A stretch of DNA of 64,000 nucleotides, from assembly GCA_902794395.1 (NCBI GenBank), contig CADBHB010000004.1, positions 21,604 through 85,603 of the forward strand, given 5' to 3'. How positions within the stretch are numbered: position 1 is the stretch's first letter; each line of letters begins with the position of its first letter. A program made the translations under genes and the position numbers. This document shows positions 35,585 through 44,746 of this stretch, piece after piece. Origin of the DNA: an uncultured Ruminococcus sp. (GTDB lineage: Bacteria > Bacillota > Clostridia > Oscillospirales > Acutalibacteraceae). The notes beneath the pieces were generated by a model. The model saw nothing but the letters and a program-made list of their open reading frames with translations. It made no database searches and was not told the DNA's origin.

Positions 35585-37303
35585 TTAGATACCCAAGATC
35601 TCCTTTGATGAGGCTACCAGTCCCTCGCAAATCTTGAGCGCATCGTCCTTGTCCTTGCCGACCGCTGTGATATACAGCTTTATCTTCGGCTCGGTGCCGC
35701 TGGGACGGATTATCACCGCGTTGTCATTTTCCAAATGCAGGGCGATGACATTGGAGGTGGGGAGGGTGAGGTCTACAGTGCTTCCGGTGACAAGGTCGGT
35801 CTCCTTCTTAAGCTGATAGTCGCTGACCTTCACTACCTTGCAGCCGTTTACCGCAGCGGGGATATTCTCTCTTACCTTGGTCATCATCGCAGCCATCTTC
35901 TGCATGCCCTCAGCGCCCTCAAACTCAAAGGCGAAGGTGCGGTTGAGATAGTAGCCGAATTCCTCATACAGACCGTCGATGACCTGTGCCAGCGACTTGC
36001 CCTCTTTCTTGTAGTAAGCCGCCATTTCGGCTACCAGCATAGAGGCGACTACCGCGTCCTTATCTCTGACATAGGTGCCCGCCAAATAGCCGTAGCTTTC
36101 CTCAAAGCCGAAGAGATAGCGGTTCTCCTCGCCTTTTTGTTCGAGGTTGAGGATGACCTCTCCGATGTATTTAAAGCCTGTAAGCACGTTTTTCAGCTCG
36201 CAGCCGTATTTCTCGCAGAGCTTGTTGATAAGCTTGGTGGTGACGATGGTCTTTACCACAACGGGCTGCTCGGGCAGCTTGCCTGCCGCCTTTTTGCAGG
36301 AGAGGATGTAGTTTGTTAGCATTACGCCGTCCTCGTTGCCCGTGATAAGGCGGTAGCTGCCGTCGTAGTCCTTAACGGCTATACCCACTCTGTCGGCGTC
36401 GGGGTCGGTGGCGAGCAGCAGATCGGGCTGCACCTTTTCGCACAGCTCCAGACCCTTTTGCAGCGCTTCCTTTATCTCGGGGTTGGGGTAGGGGCAGGTG
36501 GTGAAGTTACCGTCGGGCAGCTCCTGCTCTTTGACGATCTCAACATCTTCCACGCCTATAGTCTTGAGCACGCGCCTTACCAGCTTGTTGCCGCAGCCGT
36601 TGAGCGGGGTGTAGACGACCTTGAGTCCCGCGCCCTTGCAGATTCCGGGATTGACCTGCTGCTCGAGCACCTTTTCAAGGTAGGTGTCATACACGCTGTC
36701 GTCAATATACTCTATCATGCCCGAAGCGATCGCCTCGTCAAAATCGGCGAGCTTTACGTCGTTGAACATATCGAGCTTTTGTATCTCGTCATATACCGCG
36801 GTGGCGGCGGCGTCGGTCATCTGGCAGCCGTCCTCGCCGTATGCCTTGTAGCCGTTGTATTTTGCGGGGTTGTGGCTGGCTGTAACCATGATGCCCGCCT
36901 GACACTTGAAGTAGCGCACCAGATAAGAGAGCACGGGAGTAGGCTCCAGCTCCTTGGTGATGTACACCTTGATGCCGTTTGCCGCCAGTACTCTTGCGGC
37001 TTCCACCATGAACAGATCAGCTTTTATGCGGCTGTCGTGCGAGATAGCCACAGCGCCCTTGCCGTACTTGTTGAGCACGTAGTTTGCCAGACCCTGTGTA
37101 GCCTGACGCACCACATAGATGTTCATTCTGTTTGTGCCGGCGCCGATAACGCCGCGCAGACCTGCCGTGCCGAATTTCAGCGCGGTATAAAACCGGTCGT
37201 AAATCTCATTGTCTTTGCCGTTGATGTCCTTAAGTTCAGTCACCAAATCCTTATCGTCCTTGGCGTTTTTACACCAGCTGTCATAGAGTTTTCTGTAATC
37301 CAT
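35585..37303 (-). CDS. Phosphoglucomutase/phosphomannomutase (alpha-D-phosphohexomutase)
   Basis: A 572-residue phospho-sugar mutase of the PgcA-like long type that interconverts hexose 1- and 6-phosphates for cell-wall and glycan precursors. The phosphoserine loop TASHNPAKYNGYK places the catalytic serine at S143. The metal loop ATDPDADRVG and the sugar-binding FEESYGYL motif follow, and RPSGTEPKIK near the C-terminus binds phosphate. ATG 37303 was chosen for its AGGGGGAA ribosome site; a longer frame to 37387 adds an unconserved hydrophobic stretch. It is monocistronic and converges with the isolated RNA unit. Confidence 0.95.
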   Translation of the reverse strand: MDYRKLYDSWCKNAKDDKDLVTELKDINGKDNEIYDRFYTALKFGTAGLRGVIGAGTNRMNIYVVRQATQGLANYVLNKYGKGAVAISHDSRIKADLFMVEAARVLAANGIKVYITKELEPTPVLSYLVRYFKCQAGIMVTASHNPAKYNGYKAYGEDGCQMTDAAATAVYDEIQKLDMFNDVKLADFDEAIASGMIEYIDDSVYDTYLEKVLEQQVNPGICKGAGLKVVYTPLNGCGNKLVRRVLKTIGVEDVEIVKEQELPDGNFTTCPYPNPEIKEALQKGLELCEKVQPDLLLATDPDADRVGIAVKDYDGSYRLITGNEDGVMLTNYILSCKKAAGKLPEQPVVVKTIVTTKLINKLCEKYGCELKNVLTGFKYIGEVILNLEQKGEENRYLFGFEESYGYLAGTYVRDKDAVVASMLVAEMAAYYKKEGKSLAQVIDGLYEEFGYYLNRTFAFEFEGAEGMQKMAAMMTKVRENIPAAVNGCKVVKVSDYQLKKETDLVTGSTVDLTLPTSNVIALHLENDNAVIIRPSGTEPKIKLYITAVGKDKDDALKICEGLVASSKEILGI

Positions 37304-37489
37304 AAATTGATTCCCCCTATAGCAAATTTGTACAAACAATTGATAATAAATACAGGCTTCGCGCAAAAAATACGCATACCTATACATCTATTACTATACC
37401 ATAAAACAGCGAAAATTACAAGTTTCTTAAAGACTTATCTTTTGCGGTTTTGCCACTTCTTTTTATGAAAACTTGCCAATCGCCGAAAA

Positions 37490-37516
37490 AAAGCGGCGCG
37501 CCGTAACAGCGTGCCG
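37490..37516 (-). terminator. Intrinsic terminator of the dlt-like operon
   Basis: On the minus strand GCGGCACGC and GCGCGCCGC pair (with mismatch) and are followed by TTTTTTTC, just after the last gene of the operon. Confidence 0.65.
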
Positions 37517-37522
37517 CAGCAG

Positions 37523-38650
37523 TCAGTATTTTTTTATCATGGCGAGGGTGGCGGTGTCCTCCTCAATGCTCATCCGCTTGTGCTGTACCTCCATAAGATC
37601 AAGGCAATAGCGGCGCAGCTGATTAAAGCCGGTTGCGGCTTCTTCCCATCTTTCCTTTACCTTGCCGCTCAGCGGCTTGCCCTTTACGCCGTACTTGTTT
37701 TGCAGCAGCGTGCAGAGGTAGTCGGTCAGCTTGTCGGTACCGTAGATGTTCAGATGGTCGATGTCGTAGAAGTCGGTGGAGGGTTCAATGCCCACAGCCT
37801 TATAATCCTTCTCCAAATTGATGAAGTCATAGCCGTAGCTTTCAATTATCTCGGCGGCGGCGTTGGTGCGTTTGGAGCGGGTGAAGGTGTCGCTGATGAT
37901 ATAGTGAGGCGTGCGCATGAACGCGACGTTCAGGTCGTTCTCTTTGCAGTATGTCAGCAGCTCACGCAGCTTTTCCTCAAAGCCCGGATTCAGCGCCGTT
38001 TTTTTATCCGATGGCTCTACAAAGGCGAAGTCTTTTTCCAGGCCGCCCGTTACCGTGTGATAGCCCTTGAGCACCGAATTATGGTGGAAGGTCATTTGCA
38101 GCTTCGACACCATACGTCGCGCCTGCTCGGGCAGATTGCTCCAAAGGCTGTGGTACTTTATGATGGGCATGTAGTACTCTATCTGCATATCGGCGGGGAT
38201 GAATTTGCTGATAAAGTTTATTTTGTTCTTTCCCAGCGGTATGTTGTCCACCAGCTTGCGCACGTTGACGTTGTCCTGGTTCTTTTCAAAGTTGCCGTAA
38301 AGATATGAGTTGATCTCTATAAGTATCATCTGCGGCTTTTGGGTGCGCACTATTTCCTTAAGAGCCAGCATCATGCCGTCGGCGGTGATGGACTCGGTGG
38401 CGTAGGGATAGCTTGTAAAACCGTATTTGTCATAAGCCATTCCCGAGGAGAAGCCCGTGTATACTTCGCTGGCGCCCAAAAGCACCACGTCGAGCGAGTC
38501 TTCCTTTTCGTAGTAATAGCCGTCAAGATGTATGGTGTTCTGATCTAAGTTGCGCAGGTAAAAGTCCTGTAAAAAGCCGACGGTAAGGATGATCGCCAGA
38601 AAAAAGCAACTGAGCTTAGCCGTGCGCGTCAGATATAGTTTTTTCTTCAT
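37523..38650 (-). CDS. DltD-like / SGNH-type surface acyl-transfer protein
   Basis: A 375-residue protein with one N-terminal transmembrane helix (about 11-30) and an extracytoplasmic domain. A VVLLGASEVYTGF motif near 55-67 provides a candidate catalytic Ser, and DHLNIYG near the C-terminus provides the Asp/His pair, as in DltD and AlgX-like SGNH hydrolases. In dlt systems this protein moves the acyl group to the polymer outside the cell. It is the last gene of the operon, 14 bp after the MBOAT gene. It is not a close textbook DltD, so the transferred group is uncertain. Confidence 0.78.
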   Translation of the reverse strand: MKKKLYLTRTAKLSCFFLAIILTVGFLQDFYLRNLDQNTIHLDGYYYEKEDSLDVVLLGASEVYTGFSSGMAYDKYGFTSYPYATESITADGMMLALKEIVRTQKPQMILIEINSYLYGNFEKNQDNVNVRKLVDNIPLGKNKINFISKFIPADMQIEYYMPIIKYHSLWSNLPEQARRMVSKLQMTFHHNSVLKGYHTVTGGLEKDFAFVEPSDKKTALNPGFEEKLRELLTYCKENDLNVAFMRTPHYIISDTFTRSKRTNAAAEIIESYGYDFINLEKDYKAVGIEPSTDFYDIDHLNIYGTDKLTDYLCTLLQNKYGVKGKPLSGKVKERWEEAATGFNQLRRYCLDLMEVQHKRMSIEEDTATLAMIKKY

Positions 38651-38664
38651 AATGCTTACCTCGC

Positions 38665-40338
38665 TTAGAATCCGCCGTATACAAAGTCCGCGATATTACA
38701 GCCGGAGCCGTAAACACCGAAGACTATAACGGACATAACGCCGATGTACAACAGCGCGGCGCGCAGGAAAAACGGTTTTTTATCGAGCATGGTGCGGATG
38801 TCGGTATCGGGGTGCTTTTCCTGTATAAGGCTTGTGATCCAGATGGTAAGAGTGCCCAGAGCGATCAGCAGACAGTCGCTGCCGTATAAATTCAGCGTTG
38901 AGAACTGAGCGAAGAATCCCGAGAAGCTCTGCGCGGTAAAGAACTTTCCTATGGTCACGAACGCCTGCTGCATGTCGGGGGCTACGTCAAACACATAGCC
39001 CACCAGCACCACGATAAAGGTTCTGACCATCTGAAACAGGCGGAAGCCGAAGCTCTCGCGCTTTAGGTGCAGCTTGTCGGTCCAGCTGTCAAACAGCGGC
39101 TGCATCAAAATACTCAGCATGATTATGCCGCCGTTCCACACGCCGAACATCACATATTTCCAGTTTGCGCCGTGCCACACGCCGACCACCAAAAAGACGA
39201 CCAGCGAGGCGAAGCTTGTGGGCAATACCTTTGCGATATGCGCGCCCGCGGAGGTTTTTCCGAAGCGGGAGTTCTTCATTTTCTTGCTTGCGGTCAAAAA
39301 TACATTTGACATGGCGATGGGGTAGAAGATGTAGTTCTTCATCCACGCGCCCAGCGAAATATGCCATCTGCGCCAGTATTCGTTGATGGATTTTGAGAAG
39401 TACGGGCGCTTGAAGTTGTCGATCATATCTATGCCGAAGATCTGCGCGACGCCGCGTGAAATATCGATGCCGCCCGAGAAATCGGCGTACAGCTGCACAG
39501 CGTACAGCAGGATGATGAACGTAAGCGTGGTGCCGTTGTAGGAGCTGTAGGTCGAGACAGCGTCGCTAAAGGTTATCTCGCCTCCGATCGGCGGGCTGAC
39601 GGCGTTTATCGCCGCCACGGCTCGGTCGGCTATGATAAGCTTCTTCATAAAGCCCCATAAAACCAGCTCCATGCCGTGCTTTACGCGGGTGAAGTCAAAT
39701 TCGTGCGGCTCATAAAGCTGCACCGCCAGCTGGTCGTAAATGCTTATGGGTCCCTGTACTATCTGCGGGAAGAAGGACACAAACAGCAGCAGCTTGAGCG
39801 GGTTTTTCTGAGCGGGAGTCTTTTCGCGGTACACATCGACTATGTAACCCATCGACTGGAAGGTGTAGAAGGAAATACCCAGCGGCAAAAACAGCTTTAG
39901 CGTCGGCGCGGAAAATCCTATGCCGAACACGCCCAGCATATCGTTCAGGCTGCCTGAGAAGAAGTTGTAGTACTTCAAAAACGCCAGTATGCCGAAGTTC
40001 ATTACCAGCGCCAGGGTCATTATCCATCTTTTCCGTATCTTGATACGGTTTTTATAGGCTTTCTTCCTGTCTCGGTCCCATTCCTTCTTTTTCGCCTTCA
40101 ACAGCGCTTTTGAGGCGGTGGAGACCTTTTCTATCCACAGCGCTATCAAATATGTGCTCAGCGAGGTGAACAGAATGAATGCCGCGTAAACATATCCCGC
40201 TACGGCATAGAAGAATACGCTTGCCGCCAGCAGTACCGTCCACTTGTATTTTTTAGCCGGAAAGCAAAAATACACAAGCATGGTCGCCAGTACGAACAGG
40301 ATGAAGTTCAGCGAGGTGTAAGAGATTTTAAATATCAA
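38665..40338 (-). CDS. MBOAT-family O-acyltransferase (DltB-like)
   Basis: A 557-residue polytopic membrane protein of the MBOAT family. The active-site histidine is H389 in VVGVWHGANWK, and the second conserved region WRRWHISLGAWMKNYIFYP is at 322-340. A basic cytoplasmic loop of lysines and arginines lies at about residues 80-105. DltB and AlgI-type proteins use such a fold to pass an acyl group from a carrier across the membrane to the exterior. The gene sits between the PLP decarboxylase and the DltD-like gene, in line with receiving an ACP-bound aminoacyl group. The length is greater than typical DltB and nearer AlgI-like members. Confidence 0.9.
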   Translation of the reverse strand: MIFKISYTSLNFILFVLATMLVYFCFPAKKYKWTVLLAASVFFYAVAGYVYAAFILFTSLSTYLIALWIEKVSTASKALLKAKKKEWDRDRKKAYKNRIKIRKRWIMTLALVMNFGILAFLKYYNFFSGSLNDMLGVFGIGFSAPTLKLFLPLGISFYTFQSMGYIVDVYREKTPAQKNPLKLLLFVSFFPQIVQGPISIYDQLAVQLYEPHEFDFTRVKHGMELVLWGFMKKLIIADRAVAAINAVSPPIGGEITFSDAVSTYSSYNGTTLTFIILLYAVQLYADFSGGIDISRGVAQIFGIDMIDNFKRPYFSKSINEYWRRWHISLGAWMKNYIFYPIAMSNVFLTASKKMKNSRFGKTSAGAHIAKVLPTSFASLVVFLVVGVWHGANWKYVMFGVWNGGIIMLSILMQPLFDSWTDKLHLKRESFGFRLFQMVRTFIVVLVGYVFDVAPDMQQAFVTIGKFFTAQSFSGFFAQFSTLNLYGSDCLLIALGTLTIWITSLIQEKHPDTDIRTMLDKKPFFLRAALLYIGVMSVIVFGVYGSGCNIADFVYGGF

Positions 40339-40392
40339 AGTAGCATCGCCGCTTTCGTGGTTGGATTCGTAGATACGGACTTGTTTTGCCGC

Positions 40393-41580
40393 TTATACCG
40401 CGGGCGTGTTGAACACATCCGAATACAGCATCTCGCGGATGACCGTCAGTCCGTCGCGCTCGGAATACACCGAAACGGCGGGCATTTCACGGCTGAGAAA
40501 CACCGCCATGCCCTCGGTGACGGAATAGGCGCCTGTCCGGCAGAACACCAGGGTGTCGCCGACAGAGAGGGAGTCGAACTCCGCTCCGCGAGCCAGCACG
40601 TCCGCAGTGGTGCAAAGGCTGCCGCAGAGCGTCCATGCCTTTTTGCCGCCGTCGCTGCCGTCGTGCTTTATATGGATGATCTTCGGGATCTGCATACCCT
40701 GAAGCTGTCCGTCATATTTTAGCTGGTTAAGTCCGCCGTCCACTATGGCGTAGTTTACGTCGTAATTGGTTTTGGCGTCGATGACCTTCGTAAGATAATA
40801 GCCGCAGGGCGCCGCGAAAAATCTGCCCATCTCCACCGTTAGCTCGGTTTTGTCGGCAAGGGCGCGTATCGCCTCGGAAACGGAAGCCAAACGCTCCTCC
40901 TCAAGGGTATCGGCGTCGTCGGAAAAGTAATCGACGGCAAGTCCGGTGCCGTATTCCACGCGCTCAAGCGTGAAGCCCAGCTCCGCCTTGACGCGGTCGA
41001 GCAGCTCGCCTATGTAGCTCAGCTCGCGCTCGATAGGCTTTGCTTTTTTCTTTTGGGTGCCCGTGAAATAGTGGATGCCCACGATCTCAATGCCCTTATA
41101 GTCATCGCGGCGGGCGATGATGTCCAGCACGTCCTGCTCCGCCATTCCGAACTGACTGCCGCCCTTGACGTCGGTAACGCGCAGCAAAACGGGGTAGACG
41201 ATGCCGTTGGCAAGCGCCTCGTCGTTGATAAGCTGCATATGCAGGCGGCTTTCTGCGGTAAAGGTGCCTACGCCGTCGGCGGCTGCGCGGCTGACATCCT
41301 TTTGCGTCTTGTTGACGCCCGAAAAGATTATCTTTTTCATGTCCACGCCCGTCTTTTCACAGACGGTCAGCTCGCCCGGGCTGCACACCTCTATCTTGTC
41401 AAAGACAGCGGGAAGTCTGCCCAAGAGAAAGGGATTTGCCTTTATTGAAAAGCAAAGCCCTGTTTTTTCTCCGAAATAATCCCGCACCAGCGCCGCCCGC
41501 TTCTCAAACTCGTCCATATCGAAGATGTAGGAGGGAGTGGGAAGCTGCGCCGCAAGCGCTTTTATTGTTTTAGTATCCAT
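40393..41580 (-). CDS. PLP fold-type III amino acid decarboxylase (LysA/DAP-decarboxylase-like)
   Basis: A 395-residue alanine-racemase-fold PLP enzyme. The PLP lysine is K47 in CFSIKANP; GGSQFG, HYFTG and a C-terminal LCGSLCTTADVL with a GAY motif match the group IV decarboxylases (diaminopimelate, ornithine/arginine, carboxynorspermidine). ATG 41580 begins 2 nt after the ACP stop and uses AGGA in the ACP tail. Standard dlt operons lack such a gene. It may make or alter the amino group donor used by the adenylation protein. Which amino acid it decarboxylates cannot be read from the sequence. True LysA is less likely in this context. Confidence 0.82.
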   Translation of the reverse strand: MDTKTIKALAAQLPTPSYIFDMDEFEKRAALVRDYFGEKTGLCFSIKANPFLLGRLPAVFDKIEVCSPGELTVCEKTGVDMKKIIFSGVNKTQKDVSRAAADGVGTFTAESRLHMQLINDEALANGIVYPVLLRVTDVKGGSQFGMAEQDVLDIIARRDDYKGIEIVGIHYFTGTQKKKAKPIERELSYIGELLDRVKAELGFTLERVEYGTGLAVDYFSDDADTLEEERLASVSEAIRALADKTELTVEMGRFFAAPCGYYLTKVIDAKTNYDVNYAIVDGGLNQLKYDGQLQGMQIPKIIHIKHDGSDGGKKAWTLCGSLCTTADVLARGAEFDSLSVGDTLVFCRTGAYSVTEGMAVFLSREMPAVSVYSERDGLTVIREMLYSDVFNTPAV

Positions 41581-41582
41581 GC

Positions 41583-41810
41583 TTATTCGTCCTGAAGCTG
41601 CTCGATCAGCGCCCACATAGCCTTGGCGGAGTTGAAGTTTTCGGGTACAAGGTTGTTGGGCTTGATCTCGATGTCGAATGCGTCGTTTAGCTCGCCTACC
41701 AGCGCCACGATATCAAAGGAATCGAGCACGCCGTCGGTTATCAGCGCGGTTTCGTCGGCAAAGTCTACGTCGGGTCTGAGTTCTTCCAAAATCTGCATTA
41801 ATTCATCCAT
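41583..41810 (-). CDS. Acyl/peptidyl carrier protein (DltC-like)
   Basis: A 75-residue acidic carrier protein with the phosphopantetheine attachment serine S31 in GVLDSFDIV. The four-helix ACP pattern is clear, and DSFDIV, rather than DSLA, is characteristic of DltC and NRPS-type carriers. GGAGAAAC lies upstream of the start. It lies 17 nt after the adenylation gene and 2 nt before the decarboxylase gene, so the three are tightly coupled. The loaded amino acid would be set by the preceding adenylation protein. Confidence 0.9.
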   Translation of the reverse strand: MDELMQILEELRPDVDFADETALITDGVLDSFDIVALVGELNDAFDIEIKPNNLVPENFNSAKAMWALIEQLQDE

Positions 41811-41827
41811 GTTGTTTCTCCTTTACA

Positions 41828-43333
41828 TCATTTAAAGTAGTTTTTTAATGTCTGCATATCGGTTTTGCCGTTGGGAAGCGCAGGCAGCGCGTCCAGCTGC
41901 ACAAGCTTTCGCGGCACCATAAAGGCGGGCATGTTTTTGCGGAAGTAGAGGACTATATCCTTTGAGGTCGCCTCTCCGGTATAGAAAAGGTATAGGGTGG
42001 CTTTCTCCTTGTTGTAGAGAGCGCAGCAGTCGATGACTCCCGCGACCTTCTTCGCGGTCTCCTCGATCTCACCCAGCTCGATGCGGTGTCCCAGATGCTT
42101 TATCTGCCTGTCCTTTCTTCCGTGGAAAAGCAGGTCGCCGTTCGGCGCAAAGCTGCCCAGGTCGCCTGTTTTGTATATAAGCTCGCGGTAGTTTTGGTTG
42201 AGCGGGTTTTGCATAAAGCTTTTAGCGGTCTGCTCGGGGTTGCCGTAATAGCCCAGCGCGAGTACCGGACCGCTTACGCAGATCTCGCCTGTCTCGCCCT
42301 CGGGGGTGGCGGTGTTGTCGTCGTTAAGCAGCATAACGCGGTAGTTGTCGTAGGGCTTGCCTATGGGCAGCACCGTGTCGTCGTCCACGCGCTCACTCAC
42401 CACGTAATAGGTGCAGGAGGCGGTAGCCTCGGTGGGACCGTACTGGTTGACATACAGCACGTCGGGCAGGTGCTCCTGCCAGATCTTCAGGTATTTGCAG
42501 GGCATTACCGAGCCCGAGAAGCAGAGCTTTTTAAGGTGCTCGGGCTTGCCTACGTCAAAGGCGCCCAGCTTTGCGGGCAGCTCAACTCCCGCTACGCTCC
42601 AGCACAGCGCGGTTATCTTCTCGCGGTTTAGCGTCTCAAACAGTGTAGTAGGAACGGCAAACTCATTTTTGGGGATGATGTAGGTCGACGCGCCGAAGCT
42701 CAGCGGCAGATAGATGTCCCTGACCGCCGCGATATAATCGAGCGGGCTCTGATTGCCGAACACATCGCTGTCGTCTACCGACAGCACCTTGCCCACCGCG
42801 TCGATGTAGCACATCAGCGACAGGTGAGAGGTGATAACGCCCTTGGGCACGCCTGTGGAGCCCGAGGTAAAGATGACATATAGGGGAGAGGTACAGCAGA
42901 GCGTGTCGGCACGCTGCCTTAGCAGCTCCTCGTCTGCTTCGGTCTCGGCTATATCCTCAAGCACCAGCAGCTCGCCGTCGAAGTCAAGCGCGCGCGCGGT
43001 CTCAAGGTGCGCCCTGTCCACCAGCATATAGTCGGCTTTTATGACGCCTAATATCTGATTCAGCCTCGCCGCGGGCATATCGCCGTCCATGGGCGCGTAA
43101 AAGCAGCCCGCGCGCACCGCGCCCACAAAGCAGGCGGGGGTAAGCACGTGTCTGCCCGACATAACGGCTACGGGCGAGCCTGCGGGGACGAGCTTCGCCA
43201 AAAAGCTGCCGATAGCCTTGGTCATCGCGTCAAATCCCGCAAAGGTGATCTGACTGTTTTCGTCCTTGAAAAGCACCTTGTCGGGGTATTGCGCGCAGGT
43301 GCGGTCTATACGGTTTAAAATTGAAGTTTCCAT
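41828..43333 (-). CDS. Amino acid adenylation protein (DltA-like)
   Basis: A 501-residue member of the adenylate-forming enzymes. Core motifs are visible: TSGSTGVPKG at 156-165, YGPTEAT near 295, the YKTGDLG region near 390, and a final PNGKTD lysine. Size and single-domain layout match DltA, which activates D-alanine and loads it on DltC. The operon has a decarboxylase in place of the usual dlt gene set, so the substrate may differ from D-Ala. AGGA precedes ATG 43333. It is the first gene of the operon. Confidence 0.88.
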   Translation of the reverse strand: METSILNRIDRTCAQYPDKVLFKDENSQITFAGFDAMTKAIGSFLAKLVPAGSPVAVMSGRHVLTPACFVGAVRAGCFYAPMDGDMPAARLNQILGVIKADYMLVDRAHLETARALDFDGELLVLEDIAETEADEELLRQRADTLCCTSPLYVIFTSGSTGVPKGVITSHLSLMCYIDAVGKVLSVDDSDVFGNQSPLDYIAAVRDIYLPLSFGASTYIIPKNEFAVPTTLFETLNREKITALCWSVAGVELPAKLGAFDVGKPEHLKKLCFSGSVMPCKYLKIWQEHLPDVLYVNQYGPTEATASCTYYVVSERVDDDTVLPIGKPYDNYRVMLLNDDNTATPEGETGEICVSGPVLALGYYGNPEQTAKSFMQNPLNQNYRELIYKTGDLGSFAPNGDLLFHGRKDRQIKHLGHRIELGEIEETAKKVAGVIDCCALYNKEKATLYLFYTGEATSKDIVLYFRKNMPAFMVPRKLVQLDALPALPNGKTDMQTLKNYFK

Positions 43334-43387
43334 ACGGTTTCCTTCTGTCCTATACAGTTACTTATTATGGCTTATATTCACCTAATA

Positions 43388-43415
43388 ATTATAATGAAAA
43401 ACGGCATAAAGTCAA
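43388..43415 (-). promoter_or_regulatory. SigA-type promoter of the dlt-like operon
   Basis: On the minus strand TTGACT (43415-43410) and TATAAT (43393-43388) are 16 bp apart, about 55 bp before the ATG. Confidence 0.65.
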
Positions 43416-43510
43416 CAAAAACAGGGAAAAATGAAAACAATTCCACACTTTGGAGGATATGCAAAAAAATTAAGAAAAATTTTGTCGCAATTGCCGAAAC
43501 AATGGGACGA

Positions 43511-43543
43511 AAAAACGGAGCAGACCCGGTCGAGTCTGCCCCG
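43511..43543 (-). terminator. Intrinsic terminator after GtrB-like gene
   Basis: On the minus strand GGGGCAGAC and GTCTGCTCC pair and are followed by GTTTTTTCG, just past the glycosyltransferase stop. Confidence 0.8.
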
Positions 43544-43556
43544 ATAAAAGCTAATA

Positions 43557-44513
43557 TCAATAGCTGCCGTCGTCGCCGAGGTACTCCTCAACGATAAATC
43601 TCGGACGGCGTTTGGTTTCCATGTAGATCTTTCCGATGTATTCGCCGATTATGCCTATCGCCAGCAGCTGCAAGCCTCCCAGCGCCCAGATCGAGCACAG
43701 GGTACTCGCCCAGCCGCTGACCGCCGCGCCGACAAAAAAGCTTATCAGCGAATAAATTATCATAGCCAGGCTTATAATGAAGATGAACAGTCCCAGCCAG
43801 GTTATCATGCGGATGGGCTTAATGCTCAGAGAGGTAACGCCCTCCCACGCCAGAGCCAGCATTTTTTTCAGGGGGTATTTGCTTTCGCCCGCCAGACGCT
43901 CGGCGCGCTCATATTTGACTATGGCGGTCTTGAAGCCTATCATCGGCACCATGCCGCGCAGGAAAATATTGGTTTCGTGGTACAGCGAAAACGCCTCGAG
44001 CGCGCGTCTGCTCATCAGGCGGAAGTCGGCGTGGTTGAAGATCACCTTGGCGCCCATGCGGTTGAGTATCTTGTAAAACGCCTCGGCGGTAAAACGCTTG
44101 AAGAAGGTGTCCGTTTGGCGCTTGGAGCGCACGCCGTACACCACGTCGCAGCCCTGCTCGTACTTCTTTACCATCTCGTCAAAGACGTTTATGTCGTCCT
44201 GAAGGTCGGCGTCGATGGAAATGACCGCGTCGGCTTTGTCCTTGAGCGTCATCAAACCCGCCAGCAGCGCGTTTTGATGCCCTCTGTTGCGGCTGAGCTT
44301 TATGCCCTCGAATACCGGGTTCTGCCCGTGAAGGTCCTCGATGATCGCCCAGGTGTTGTCCTTTGAGCCGTCGTCTATAAAGACGATCTTGCTGTCGGGG
44401 GAGATCTTGTTTTCCGTCATCAAATCATAGTATTTGTTCAAAAGTTTTTCCGCGGAATCCCACAGCACGTCCTCCTCGTTGTAGCAGGGGATAGCGAGAT
44501 ATAGCTTTGTCAT
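43557..44513 (-). CDS. GtrB-type family 2 glycosyltransferase (polyprenol-phosphate sugar synthase)
   Basis: A 318-residue GT2 enzyme with the N-terminal catalytic domain (IPCYNEED, FIDDGSKDNTW, SIDADLQDD metal-binding DxD, and a GVRSKRQTDTF stretch) and two C-terminal transmembrane helices (about 230-285), the build of GtrB/DPM-like enzymes that attach sugar to undecaprenyl phosphate. ATG 44513 has GGAAGG upstream; a longer frame to 44528 begins before that. It would supply lipid-linked sugar for a GT39-like transferase such as the one at 24423, with GtrA at 27602 as helper. Confidence 0.92.
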   Translation of the reverse strand: MTKLYLAIPCYNEEDVLWDSAEKLLNKYYDLMTENKISPDSKIVFIDDGSKDNTWAIIEDLHGQNPVFEGIKLSRNRGHQNALLAGLMTLKDKADAVISIDADLQDDINVFDEMVKKYEQGCDVVYGVRSKRQTDTFFKRFTAEAFYKILNRMGAKVIFNHADFRLMSRRALEAFSLYHETNIFLRGMVPMIGFKTAIVKYERAERLAGESKYPLKKMLALAWEGVTSLSIKPIRMITWLGLFIFIISLAMIIYSLISFFVGAAVSGWASTLCSIWALGGLQLLAIGIIGEYIGKIYMETKRRPRFIVEEYLGDDGSY

Positions 44514-44551
44514 GCCTACACCTTCCAAAATAATTCTTTTTGCACATTATT

Positions 44552-44580
44552 ATAATAATACCGACGGTAAAAAAAGTCAA
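44552..44580 (-). promoter_or_regulatory. SigA-type promoter for GtrB-like gene
   Basis: On the minus strand TTGACT (44580-44575) and TATTAT (44557-44552) are 17 bp apart. Confidence 0.55.
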
Positions 44581-44653
44581 GGTAATACTCATAACAATCT
44601 GATAATCCCGCTTGAAAAAATTGTAATATTTTTTGTAAAATTCAAAAAATCCC

Positions 44654-44682
44654 TTGTAAACACACCCCTTTTGTATTATAAT
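44654..44682 (+). promoter_or_regulatory. SigA-type promoter for pfkA
   Basis: TTGTAA at 44654-44659 and TATAAT at 44677-44682 are 17 bp apart. Confidence 0.7.
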
Positions 44683-44746
44683 TGAATGGTAAATATTACA
44701 GTGGTGATTATTCCGCTGATAACGAAATATGTTCGGAGGTTTGATT

